Shown: positions 43,255 through 55,044 of the stretch, one piece after another
Layout of the letters: each line of letters starts with the position of its first letter
Position numbering within the stretch: the first letter of the stretch is position 1
DNA from: Serripes groenlandicus
Taxonomy: Eukaryota > Mollusca > Bivalvia > Cardiida > Cardiidae
Reading direction: 5' to 3'
Assembly (NCBI GenBank): GCA_031761405.1
Contig: JASEVX010000003.1
Coordinates: 63,844,423-63,908,422 of the forward strand
Length of the DNA: 64,000 nucleotides
The notes under the pieces: model-generated
The model's input: only the letters and a program-made list of their open reading frames with translations
Database searches by the model: none
Told to the model about the DNA's origin: nothing
Made by a program: the position numbers and the translations under genes

Positions 43255-43835
43255 ATACAGTGCGTATGCACAGGCTAGTCTGCATCTCGAGTGTTAACTG
43301 TGTTGTTCTTGATCATACAGTGCGTATACACAGAATAGTCTGGATCTCCAGTGTTAACTATGTTGTTCTTGATCATACAGTGTGGATGCATAGGCTAGTC
43401 TGAATCTCCAGTGTTAACTGTGTTGTTCTTGATCATACAGTGCGTATGCATAGGCTAGTCTGCATCTCGAGTGTTAACTGTGTTGTTCTTGATCAAACAG
43501 TGCGTATACACAGAATAGTCTGGATCTCCAGTGTTAACTGTGTTGTTCTTGATCATACAGTGCGTATGTACAGGCTAGTCTGGATCTCCAGTGTTAACTG
43601 TGTTGTTCTTGATCATACAGTGTGTATGCATAGGCTAGTCTGGATCTCCAGTGTTAACTGTGTTGTTCTTGATCATACAGTGCGTATCCATAGGCTAGTC
43701 TGGATCTCCTGTGTTAACTGTGTTGTTCTTGATCATACAGTGCGTAACCATAGGCTAGTCTGGATCTCCTGTATTAACTGTGTTGTTCTTGATCATACAG
43801 TGCGTATGTATAGGCTAGTCTGGATCTTTGCACGG
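43255..43835 (+). repeat. 60-bp minisatellite, right block, about 9.5 copies
   Basis: Continues the array of 41995-42615. Variants such as 'cacagaatagtctggatctc' followed by 'gcatctcgagtgttaact' occur as paired units on both sides of the insertion, showing that multi-unit blocks were copied within the array. Confidence 0.88.
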
Positions 43836-44574
43836 ACAGGCTTAAATTGGAAGCGCGGGAAAAAAGGGTGAATTCCTCCCCATTAAAACATGAATCGTTA
43901 ATTCTGGACAAATAAAACAACATATGTTCGAAAAAGAGATAAAACGTTTGTTTTTTATAATGGGACCAGCAATCATTGTTATAAGTTATTTATTTTGCCT
44001 TTTAGTTATTAAAATAACACGAACAATGAAGTGGCCCGTTTTTATTTGTTTGGAACAAACAAATTTAGAGATAGCTACAATTCTGAAGCCATACGTCTTA
44101 TGGAAAATTCCCTAAATTTCATACGCGTGAAAGTAGTACTCAATACTTGCTCTTACTTTTCAAATGTATCCTCACGATATTTGAAATAATGATATATTTA
44201 TATCGTCTTTGTTTTCTTATGTGGTTCTTATATGCAAAGAGAATTTGGAAATAAAATGAAACATTGTATTTTAAAACATGAACGCGGAGAGATTTATAAA
44301 TCTCAATGAGTGAACTGCTACAGGGAGAATTATTTCCGATTTAAGCTCCAGATACGGTATTTGAATTTTCAATCACGCATTAAAAATGTAGATAAAAACA
44401 GAATTGAAAATATTTTCTTTGTGCCTTGTCGGCCATATAAATATAGTATAAAGAATTAAAAAAGCAAATATGTGCGTCATAAAATGCATTTAAAACGAGA
44501 GTAACACATTTGCAGAGAAATCGTGATCGTCGAATTCTATTTATAAATACAACAGTATGGGGGGAGGGTCTAAA

Positions 44575-44690
44575 GTGCGGACGCGATCTGCGGACAAATA
44601 CATTATAGAGGGAAAATGCGGACAAATGCAATATAGAGGGAAAATGCGGACGCTATAGAATATAGAGCAAATCTGCGGACGCTATGATTT
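44575..44690 (+). repeat. Short tandem repeat, ~30-bp unit
   Basis: 'gcggacaaatacattataga' / 'gggaaaat' repeats three to four times with 'gcggacgctatagaatatag' variants. Confidence 0.65.
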
Positions 44691-45524
44691 GTTATAAAAA
44701 ATGTTTAATTAAAGATGGGCAAATGTGTATAATGTGTTACATATGATCATATCCGGGGTTTTCTTTGTAAATATATAATGTGTTTGATTGCTTTTATCAG
44801 TGATATAGATTAAACCAAAAATCGAGATCATGCTGAAATGGAATCTCTTTGTAAAGTGTTTTAACGACTTTCCTCTTTATATCATATCTATAGATATCAA
44901 TAACGAGAATTGATGGATTGATTTTGCGACAAGTAAATGTCTTTTGACGCATCTGCAGAGGACGAAATTTGAAAACATTGCAAGAATAGAATAGGTTGCT
45001 AGTAACTAGCCATAGGTTTTGCTTCAATTATATCCCCTCCTTTACAATCGATTGAAGGGTCATGGGTTCTAGTTATTGTTTGGCCTCTTCATTTTCTACT
45101 TTGTAACTTTCAACAGTTTTCCATGTGCCATACTACGAGGCAAATGATCCATGCAACATTCTATTCTGTAGGGTACTTGGAAGGGGCAGAACAATTTAAA
45201 TAACAAATAAACAATAAGTATATATATATATACAACACTTTTAATCTTAATTTGTTTCTAGTAATTATATATATATACACAACAATAATACTAATCTATA
45301 ACAAATAAGTTAAATGTTTTTTTCTTGCTGTGTAAACAGTAAAAAGCAACATATATTGAAAACATTGTGGGAAAAGGAGAATTTGCTTATTTAAACAATT
45401 TCTTAATTCCCATAACCTTTTTTTACCGTCGTATAAACCAAATTTGTATTTGAAGGATGTTATAATATTAAACTTAAATGTTGCCAATTTAATCACATAT
45501 CTTATCATTATAATAGCCAAATAA

Positions 45525-45683
45525 TTAACAAAAGTTACAATTAAAGTCCGCATCTGTTGTCGAAATATCCACAGGTGCATTAACACAAGATTTGTGAAAC
45601 CAATTTGTGCATATATCACATTGTACCATGACGGTATCGACACATCCCGGCAAGATACAAATACATAAATGTATATGATAGGT
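45525..45683 (-). pseudogene. PHD-finger-like coding remnant
   Basis: On the minus strand an open stretch of 52 codons ends at TAA (45527-45525). It reads LCICILPGCVDTVMVQCDIC, TNWFHKSCVNAPVDIST and TDADFNCNFC before the stop. The order CxC ... CxxC, WFHxxC, CxxC is a C4HC3 PHD finger with the usual Trp-Phe before the His. An upstream TAA in the same frame suggests a decayed gene. C-terminal PHD fingers that end right after the last CxxC occur in several molluscan transposon and recombinase-like proteins, so a mobile origin is likely but not shown. Confidence 0.5.
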
Positions 45684-46030
45684 TTATTGGGAAAAGGGGT
45701 TACATTTATAATTTGTTTGGAATGACACTCGTACACAATGGTAATTAACAGTGTATGGTCACGCATCCTTAATTGATTTGGCGAGCTTAAACACCCTTTA
45801 AAGGAAACAGCGGCCAGCTTAGGTGTATACTGTAGAGTAAAATGCGGACGGCACAGGTATTGGTTTTCTCTGGAGCATTTAATCCTTTTATAATGCAAAT
45901 GAATTCAAAAGCCTCTGAAGTCTGAAGCATGTTTCTTTTAAAGTGCTCATATAAATATTAGTACTGCCTTTTTCCACAATATTTTCTACATGATTTCAAT
46001 TACTCTTTCATTTGGATAGATGTTTCTTTT

Positions 46031-46800
46031 TTAGCTCACCTGAGCACGAAGTGCTGAAAGTGAGTTATTGTGATCTCCTTTTGTCCGGCGTCTGTCAACA
46101 TCTTCTCCTCAGTAATGAGTGGGTCAATTGGGATGAAACTTCACAGAAAGCATCCTCTCATTGAGCTCACCAGAATTCCTTCAAATGTTTGTGATTCATG
46201 CATAATTATGGTTTCCATGGCAACGAAAATAAAATAACTTTAAAATTCTTCTTCTACCAAACTGGTTGGCAGATTTTCAAATTATTTTAAAGAAGTGTTC
46301 CTTGGCCGCCAGGGAGCGGGGCTTTTTTGCCTTATATGGCTATAGTGTAAACTCAAAAAAATCTTCTCCTCCAAAAGTGTTAGGCCGATTTTCAAATTAT
46401 TTTGTAGAAATGTTTCTAGGGTGACCCTCTATCAGATTCCTTCCAGCCAAGTTGATTGGTCGAAAAACATGGCCGCCAGCGGGCGGGGCTTTTTTGCCTA
46501 ATATGGCTATAGTAAAAACTTGAAAAATCTTCTCCTCCGAAAGTGTTTGGCCAATTTTCAATTCTTTTTGTAGAAATGTTCATTGGGAGACCATCTATCA
46601 GATTCGTCCAAGCCATGTTGATTGGTCGAAAAACATGGCCGTCAGGGGGCATGGCTATTTGGCCTGAAAACTTGAAAAATCTCTTGTTAAACAGGAAGCT
46701 TTTGAGTAAGATTTTAGAAAACCCTTGGTCAATTGTGAAAAAAAAAATAATTGGTAAATACTTAAATGAGTGAGTCGGGGCCATAATGGTTATCCATTTG
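46031..46800 (+). mobile_element. AGCTCACCTG-family element (B only)
   Basis: Starts 'ttttagctcacctgagcacg' with 'gaagtgctgaaagtgagtta' and ends in a diverged 'gagtgagtcggggccataat'. Internal ~165-bp units carry 'aagtgttaggccgattttca' and 'aaaaacatggccgccag'. Closest to 5119-6562. Confidence 0.65.
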
Positions 46801-47570
46801 TTTTACATGTCTTTTGAAACTTGGAAATCAAATATGATATTCACATGTATGTCTCATGATTTATTTTTATAGACAACTAAAATGGCATTTAATTTTAACG
46901 GATGCGTCATTTATTCTTTTACCCGAAGTTGTAATATTTATAAACAATGCATAGTTTATAAATCACACATCTATGCAAAGGCAAATGTTTGAACAGTTTT
47001 ATGTACCCAAACAAATTACGTGCCTTCAGCGCTTTGATTTTATCATGGAAGAGTTTTTAAAGATTTTACATTCTCGGTTTATGATATATTATCAGGTTAA
47101 TATGTCTCTGACTTATCAGGAAAGGAAAATAAATTTAGCTGTCATCCATATGTAAGAACAAATACAGAACTATTAGATAGAATGAAACAGAAATAGCAAA
47201 TTAACTATAATAATAACGGAAACTATTATCTACTTCAGAAGGTCTATAAATATCTGGTACATGTGCATATGCTCTTGAAACGAAACAGCGCCACAATTTG
47301 TGTACATCAAAATTTAAATCATGTTTTCTGTATTATACATGTATTTTCACCTTTTTTGGTCATACACCATTAAACTTGTTATTTCGTATTTTGCATCTGT
47401 GTTACCTATTTCGTTTACCTCTTTAAGCCTTTTTCCCATTTACAGACGCCTTTTGATGCATCTGCACCTGGCTAGTTCTGAAAACATTTTAGCATAATGA
47501 AAAATTGCTCATGATTAGTATTTTATACCTTTTCCTCCATGCTTTCCATGTTTCAAAAATAAATACTTTA

Positions 47571-48731
47571 TTTTTAGCTCACCTGTGCTCAATGTAAGTT
47601 ATTGTGATCACATTTGTTTGTCTGTCGTAAACAAATGCCTTGTTAAAACTCTATAGGGAAGAATAAACATCCAATCTTCATGAAAGTTTATCAGAACATA
47701 CATCTCCTTCAAATCTTGGCCAAGTTCGAAAATTTGTCATGCGAGGTCAAAACCTGTGTCACAAGGTCAAATAAAAGGAAAATCTTGTTAACACTCTGGA
47801 AGCCTTATTGTTAGCTCACCTGTGCACGAACTGCTCAAGGTTAGCTATTGTGATCACATTTTGTCCGTCGTGCGTCGTGTCCATCGTGCTTCGTCAACAA
47901 TTGCCTTGTTAATACTCTACAGGCTACATTTTGCATCCGATCTTCATGACAGTTTATCAGAACATTCTTCTCCCTCAAATATTGGACATATGAGGTCATA
48001 AACTAGGTCACTAGGTCGAATTGAAGGAAAATCTTGTTAACACTATGGAGGCCAAATATATAATTCGCACATGTTGAAACTTAATCATAATGTTTGTTTA
48101 GACGATATCATTCATATGTAGGCCAAGTTCGAAAATGGGTCATGTCAGGTAAAAAAAATAGGTCACAAGGCCAATTTGAAGAAAAATCTTGTTAACACTC
48201 CAGCGGCCGCAATGTTTGCTTCAGCGGCTTGAAATTGTGTCAGAAAATTTATCTTACTGATATTTAGGTCAAGTTCGAATACGGGTCATATTGGAAAAAG
48301 AACAAGGTCACTAGATCAAATTGAAGGAAACTATTGTTAACGCTGGAGGCTGCATTTTTAACTTGAAAATATTGAAACTTTGTCAGAATGTTTGTCTCGA
48401 TGATATGTAGGCCGAGTTTGAATATGAGTCATGTCCAGTCAAAAACTAGGTCAATAATCACATTGAATGAAAATATTGTTAACACTCGAGTTGAAGGCCG
48501 CATTTTTAACTTGAGCATGTTGAAACTTTATCAGAATGTTTGTCTTGATGATATGGGTTATGTCGAGACTAAAAGTAGGTCACTAGGCCGAATTGAAGGA
48601 CAAATCTTTTCAACACTCTGGAGACTGCATTTTTTATTTCACTAGTTTAAGACTTTGTTATGTGTTTCGGATTATAAATCTCATTGCATAACTCAGGTGA
48701 GCGATCTAAGGCCACCATGGCCCTCTTGTTA
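47571..48731 (+). repeat. AGCTCACCTG-family repeats, unit B copy
   Basis: Starts near 47573 and 47812 ('ttagctcacctgtgcacgaa') and ends 'actcaggtgagcgatctaag' with 'gccaccatggccctcttg'. Orthologue of 21565-22615 without the nested 235-bp insertion. Confidence 0.65.
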
Positions 48732-48837
48732 CTTAAAGCATATTGAAATGTTGTCAGAATAATCGTATTGATGATAACTAGTCCAAGTTCGAATTGAGAT
48801 TAAGGTTCGATTCCTGGTCTAGGTATTTCTTTTCATA

Positions 48838-50152
48838 TTTTAGCTCCACTATTCGAAGAATATGTAGAGCTATTACAGCCACCTGTGTATCGCCGTCGGC
48901 GTTGCAACTTTTGTTAAAGTCTTGCATGCGAGTTTTTTTCACAAACCACTAATGCTATTGCTTTGAAACTTCACACACTTAATGGACATCATCAATTGAC
49001 CTTGCAGGACAAGTCCCAAAACTATACATCCGATTTTGACACAATTATACCTCTTTTTGGACTTAGGACATTTTGGTTAAAATTTGCATGCAAGGCTTTT
49101 TCTCACAAACCCAGATGCTATTGATGTGAAACTTCACACACTTATTGAACATCATCAGATGACCTTGCGGGACAAGTTCCAAAACTCTATATTATATTTT
49201 GACACAATTATGTCTCTTTTTGGACTTAGAAGTTTTGGTTAAAGTTTAACATGCAACACTTTTTCTCACAAACCACAGATGCTTTTTGACATAATTATGC
49301 CACTTTTTGGACTTAGTCATTTTGGTTAAAGTTGTGCATGCAAGGCTTTCACAAACCACTAATGCTTTTGCTTTGAAACTTCAAACACTTTTTGGACATC
49401 ATCAAATGACCTTGCAGGACAAGTCCTAAAACTCTCTATCAGATTTTGACACAATTATGTCCCTTTTTGGACTTAGAAGTTTTGGTTACAGTTTAACATG
49501 CACAACTTGTTCTCACAAACCACAGATGCTATTGCTTTGAAACTTCTCACACTCATTGGACATCATCAATTGACCTTGCATGACAAGTCTCAAAATTCTA
49601 TATCAGATTTTGACACAATTATGCCTCTTTTTGGACTTAGAAATGTTGGTTAAAGTTTTACATGCATGATTCTATCATTGACATATCTCAGTAACCACTG
49701 ATGATATTGACTTGAAACTTCATTCATGTGTGTCCGAAAGTCAGGTCAACTCTTGAATTAATTTAGAACAAATTACGGCCCTTGTTTGACTTTGAAAATT
49801 TAGGCTTTTTCTCACAAACCACAGATGCTATTGCTTTGAAACTTCACACGCTTATTCGACGTCATAAATTGACCTTGCTGGACAAGTTCCATAACTCTAT
49901 ATAAGATTTTGCATGCAATATACTATCATGGACATATCTCAGTAACCACTAATGATATTGATTTGAAACTTTATTCATGTCTTCAGGGGTGTCAGACAGT
50001 CAAATTAGATAACTCTTGTATGAATTCAGTACAAATTATGGCTCTTGTTTGACTTTGACAATTTAGTTAAAGTTTGGCATGCAAGGTACTATCATGCACA
50101 TATCTCATTAACCACTGTTTACTATATAATCAAATAGTCTTATGGACAGCCC
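48838..50152 (+). repeat. Large interspersed repeat with ~190-bp subunits, unit B copy
   Basis: Begins 'ttttagctccactattcgaa'; subunits as in 22752-24155; ends near 'cttatggacagcccttgttg'. Confidence 0.68.
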
Positions 50153-50413
50153 TTGTTGTCTTATACAATCTTCATATCAGTAATATTTCAGTTATATCAC
50201 GCTGAAGAAAATGTAGATTATATAGGATTTTATTTCCGCTTTGATATTAGAATTGGACTCTCAATATATTTGTCATTGTTAGGCAGAGACCTTCATGTGA
50301 TTTAGATATGACATGTATATGTGTTAATTGCATAAACAAATAACGGCTAAAATACATGGTAAACCAGGAGGTGAGCTAAGCAGAAACTACCCAAATAGTA
50401 GATGCATATGTGT

Positions 50414-51949
50414 GTCAAATCTTAGTATATCAATAAACCACCATATTGTGTGTAAAGTAGTTTGCGTTCAACTCATGTATTAGTCGCCGCGCAGAAGCCC
50501 GCGACTTATATTTTTAATAGCCTTTCGGAAATGACATAGGAGGACGAGTTATTATTCGAAAAAAACAAATTTAAATGTCTTGAACACATTACAATTGCGT
50601 TTGTTTAAAAAAACTAAGTAATGATACATCTAAAATGAAATAAATATTCCGATGTGAAGAATGCATTTTATAATGTTTATCCATGTATATCTAAAATATG
50701 AACTTTTTCTAAGCTAAAACTGTTGATCACCCGACTAGCGAATACCGACGGCGTAGATCAATCTCCTTTGCAAGGAGATGTTCTTTACACTCACTTACAA
50801 ATAGTTAATTATAGGTGATTTAAAATGTTTATTTGGTTCGAAACAAATGAAGAAAAGAACAAACTGAGATAAAACTGGTTTTAACAGAAAAATGACTTTG
50901 AATGAACACTCTCTGCCTATAATGAGAGTGTAAAGAACGACAACTCTGCGAAGAAGAATGGTTCGCGAATCGGGTCTTTCGTACACAATTATTTCGTCCT
51001 TGACAATTTTAAATGTGTCATTAGATTCCCTACACGCATTTTGCTTGCGATCTGCATATTGTTATGCATCACTGACATAAGGGCGCTCATTATAATATAA
51101 TTTTAAAACATGAATAGTTTGTTATTTTCATTATAAAAAAGAAGGAAAAATTACAATAAATTAACATGTTGTAGGGTTCAGTTTATGTTCGATGAAATTT
51201 TACTGTTTAGCTGAAATTATATTTCGAGGGTGGTCTTATTTATAAATATTGAACTACATTTTAACATTTTTCAAAGTATGATATAATTAGGATGCCAAGC
51301 TTATATCATTTTGAGAAAAAGAGAAAACTCATGTCTTCAGCGATTTAAGCCTTTTCTATTTGTTCTAAACGTTGATTGCTGCAAAGGTGTCCAATGTTTA
51401 CTTTAATAGGGGAAAGGTAAAATGACGTGCTATTGCATGCACATCCTAAATTGTCTGTTTTGTGGTTCTATTGATAAATAATAAAATTCAAATATTCTGA
51501 CAAACATCTTGAAAAGTGTATGTGGAATTCACAAATCTTATACTTATTCCTTAATGAAAGCACTGTATACATACTAAGACTAATGATTGGCAAGATTACT
51601 CATTTCCATTACTGTTTATGATCAATGATAAGTGGCTGTGTGTATGGTCAACATACCTTAGAATGGAGATTGATCATAAACAATAAAAGCCTTAAATTAT
51701 ATTTCAATGAAGGACATTCACTTCGTTGACAAAAAAATGCAAGTTATGATACATTTTCACTTGACTCCAACCCTGATGTTCCAATATGCCCCTCAGTTGA
51801 TGACTGTTTTTTCAACTACTATAATGTAAGTGTTATGCATAACTGCAGTATGGATTTCCGGCGACATTGATGCGTTGCATCAACTTTCTCTTGTCATTAA
51901 TTATAAGGACATAACAAAGTGCTATGATAAAGTGTTCTAGTTAGACTTT
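50414..51949. other. 1.5 kb present in B, absent in A; no gene seen
   Basis: Unit A joins 'gatgcatatgtgtg' directly to 'ggatcggtaaatcc'. The B sequence just before that join ('cataacaaagtgctatgata' ) is also next to it in the third remnant at 55249, so A probably suffered a deletion. Contents are AT-rich with one 13-base inverted repeat (51612-51684). Confidence 0.55.
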
Positions 51950-52191
51950 TGGGATCGGTAAATCCATGTCTAAATGTAATCTGCAGTGAGCACCTTGCTG
52001 TGAGCACTTTCAGTGGTTTGATTGTCTTGAGCATGTTGAAAAAAAATGTCAGAATATTTTTCTTGATGAAATCAGCAGCAAACGACTTTGAAAACAGTTC
52101 AGTCAAAACATATGGACACTATTCATGTTATATAAATGTGCCTGAAAATATTATGAAAACAAATTCAAAAATCGAAATTTTGGTCACTTAC

Positions 52192-52270
52192 CGTTTTCTC
52201 TCTTTCTCTCCCCCCGGGCCACACAAACACACTCACGATCCACCTCGGGGGCCGGCAAATGTTTATACAG
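52192..52270 (-). promoter_or_regulatory. Candidate minus-strand promoter and non-coding first exon (unit B)
   Basis: Same arrangement as 26458-26535: TATAAAC on the minus strand (52261-52268 on +), GC-rich stretch, then ACG|GTAAGTG. One extra G in the C/G run is the only difference seen in the core. Confidence 0.3.
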
Positions 52271-52828
52271 TTTACGTGTATATAGTGAATACAGACTGAC
52301 ACACACGTATATATACTTCTATTTATGTCCCGATGTAACCACAGAGAATCAATACAAATCGCGTCACAACGCCATGTCTTAACTACACCAGGTAACTATT
52401 TAATTGCGAACGACATTATTTCATATCTCAAATTATTTATATTTAAGTTCGCTGCTTAGATCGGATGAGCGATACAGGATAATCATGTTCCTCGTGTTGG
52501 ACATGTGATGCATGTGTATACCAATTGTAGTCTTTCTTGAAGGTCAACGTTTGTAAAAGATATTTGAGCTTAATGAATTACGTTTGATTAATTACTTAGT
52601 ATTCGTTGAGTCTTACGAATGCTAGAATACTGTTCTGTTCAGAATAATTATGATAATTAGGTAAACCCCACAAAAACGAACAACAACATGGTATATTAGG
52701 GTATATTTTGTTTGTGCATTTTAATATTGTACTACGAGAGATGTTCAACTTATAATTAAACGAAAACAAGCACATCATTATATAAACATACATTTATTCA
52801 AAACAGTGTCCTATGACAATAAACCGCC

Positions 52829-52990
52829 ACGGTGGTGCAGTGATAGAGCGTGCACCTCGGGTACAACAGATCGCGGGTTCCATTACCAGCCGTGTCATAC
52901 CAAAGACTTTAATACCGGTTGTAATGGCTTTCCCTCCTTGACGATCAGAACTGGGATTAGCATTGATGTCAGGTTAAGCCCCAGATGCGT
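52829..52990 (+). mobile_element. tRNA-derived SINE, 3' truncated
   Basis: 'cacggtggtgcagtgataga' is an A-box-like head and 'cgcgggttccattacc' a B box. The body 'gtcataccaaagactttaat' / 'tggctttccctccttg' matches the SINE at 62716-62970. It is cut off by a MITE that starts at 52992. Confidence 0.65.
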
Positions 52991-52991
52991 G

Positions 52992-53209
52992 TCAACCCTT
53001 TCTCGCATACGACCAATCTGCAGCAGACGACTAGGGAAATAAACATGGACCTTCTCTACAAATGAAAGCTTGCTTATTGAAAAGAGTGGAAAACGTCATG
53101 GCAAAGGCAGAAATTGCCCATTTTGAGCAATTTATCCCTTTGCCAAAATGTTTTCAAGAGTTGTCTCCTGCAGAGGCGTCATAAACGTTTATGATTAGAA
53201 AAGGGTTAA
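52992..53209. mobile_element. MITE inserted in a SINE
   Basis: 'aaccctttctcgcatacgac' to 'gattagaaaagggttaa', inner palindrome 'gcagaaattgcccattttga' / 'gcaatttatccctttgcc'. The SINE body stops where this begins. Confidence 0.72.
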
Positions 53210-53515
53210 AACGTGTGCAACGTAATAGTCCCTCTTTTGGACTTTAAATATCCAATATAGCGCGCTATATGGGAAGGGTACCATCAACTCATCTGGAGGG
53301 TGAGTGTTTGTTTGGAAGTTGACTGTATTCCAGGTTTTTTTTCGTGTACGTTTTGACGATTCGCAATGGAAGCATTCTCGGCAAACCTCCATGCAGAAAT
53401 ATCAAAACTCATTTACGCTGTAGAAAGAAGGGTCCATTCACTGATTAATCTGATCGCCGTATGACACGTCAACCGAGGTCGATAACCTCCTGCAGTAATT
53501 CAACACGATAATCAA
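53210..53515. other. No gene supported
   Basis: A short + frame from about 53368 (about 32 codons) and a minus frame (53195-53392) are open but carry no recognisable features. Confidence 0.4.
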
Positions 53516-54200
53516 TATTAGCCCTTTCCCACAATACATCAAGTCTGCAGCAGACGACTTTGAAAACATCCAGAAAAAAACACACGAAAATCTCCATAAA
53601 AAGAAGTATAATTACTTAAAAAAGGTTTGAAAAAATAGTGGCAAATGGAGAAATTGCTCATTATGAGCGTTAGAAAGCGTTTGTTTGTAGAAAATGGAAA
53701 AGTTGTGTCACTTTCACTACCGCCCTTTCCGTTTAATCGAAATCACGGACAATAGAAGTTTCCGTTCAAGTTACTTATCCTTGTTGAAAGTAGCACGTTT
53801 TTCCCTAGTCAATCAAAATTTCTTGTCCCTTTTCCACATTAACAAATCTTAGGCAGGCGACTTCGAAACCATCTAGCTTTTTTTTTAACTGCAGGTGAGC
53901 CAGAATGCGTCTACAAGTTGGAAAGGGATACAAATAAAAATAAGGTCAAATGGAACGTGTCTCGATTTGAACCATGCTGAACTGATGAACCTTCTATCTT
54001 TTCTAGACGCTTGTCTTTTTTTTCGTGGATAAACACTTCCATACATTCCGACGCATTTGGACACATCTGCCGCAGCCGACTTTAGAAAATAGGACAAAAT
54101 GAGAAATTGCTCATAATGAACAATTTCCCCTTGTCCCCTTTTGCCAGATTGTGTTCAAATCTATTAAATATTTACACGTTTGATATATAAAGCGATCTCA
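53515..54200. mobile_element. Cluster of three decayed MITEs
   Basis: Left ends at 53518 ('agccctttcccacaatacat'), 53827 ('cccttttccacattaacaaa') and about 54040 ('cattccgacgcatttggaca'). Right arms are short or missing. Each has 'gcagacgac'-like and 'gagaaattgctcat' pieces. Confidence 0.55.
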
Positions 54201-55040
54201 TTTTGGCCTGTGCGTTCTCGAAGGTCGGAAGTCGTCTGTTGAAGATCGTCGGAGCGGTTGACTTCACAGCTGCAATAGTAGACGTAATTGGTCATTTTCC
54301 AATTTTAAGCAAGGGTCTAGACTGGAAGCAGTCCCTATTGTTTGAGTCTTATTACAATATCGGCAATGCATTACTTCAAATATCCCTTTCTACAGTAGTT
54401 CTCCATTACATTACACCATTGCGAGTTCAGAGAGATGTCTTTATATTCGTAGATTGTATATAAATTCTATGAAAACATGTATTTGTTAATCGTACCGCCA
54501 ATTATACCTTCGCTAAAAAGCAAATTGCGGTAATTTATCAACCGGAAAATGGGCTTGATTTGACATCACTTAAGCGATAGAAAGAACTCATTAAATCGTT
54601 ATTTTATGTTCATAACAAAATATTTCATCATATGAGCTGTTCAAACGCCTTTTGACAACTCTGTAACCAACTCATTCCAACATATTGAGATTTCACAAAG
54701 AATAAAAGCACTGCATTTTTTCTCTCACCTATTCTGTGAACATCTTTGGAAAAAAATACGTGTTCCGTTGTTTAGAGACAACTGTGACTTTTTTATATAT
54801 CCATGCTAGACGGGCCCCTTTGTTGAAGTAGTTTACTGTAAACTAATATCTAGGCACTGACTATTTCATTATATTCTATTATAAGTTAGACTCAACAGCA
54901 CAATGTTATTATGTTCCTGTGTTAATAAATGAATGTGTTCATTTAAAACCATGATACGATATATTTCAAATAAGATAATGATGCCACCAATTTTCTCTTT
55001 TTGTTTCATTTAAAATTACCAGAAAAATGAAGATACAGAT
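54200..55040. other. No gene supported
   Basis: One + frame is open from 54203 to 54463 (86 codons) but has no ATG start, no domain and no clear splice sites. The rest is AT-rich single-copy sequence. Confidence 0.4.
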
Positions 55041-55044
55041 GAGG

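Larger units (their letters stand above)
44050..46030. other. B-only AT-rich stretch; no intact gene
   Basis: No equivalent in unit A. It contains a short tandem repeat (44575-44690), two TA/TATA runs (about 45220-45285) and a PHD-like coding remnant on the minus strand (45525-45683). The 200-codon minus ORF at 45296-45898 is in a different frame from that remnant and shows no family features. Confidence 0.5.
26852..52324 (+). repeat. Segmental tandem duplication, unit B
   Basis: Direct-orientation copy of 1130-26588. Matching order: 109-bp array, exons B1-B5, SINE pair, 54- and 60-bp minisatellites, large repeats, and final GC-rich block ending 'tatatatacttctatt'. B-only blocks are 31954-34582 (LINE), 42616-43254 (foldback element), about 44050-46985 and about 50414-51949. 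Confidence 0.9.

Noticed and set aside
41994..43871. ORFs of 71-143 codons with a 20-residue period (HTVRMHRLVWIS type)
   Set aside because: By-products of the 60-bp minisatellite, open only because 60 is a multiple of three.
45296..45898. 200-codon minus-strand ORF
   Set aside because: No family features, and it overlaps a PHD-like remnant in another frame that looks like the real coding signal; probably a chance frame in AT-rich DNA.
54203..54463. 86-codon + strand ORF with hydrophobic stretches
   Set aside because: No ATG start, no recognisable domain and no convincing splice sites.
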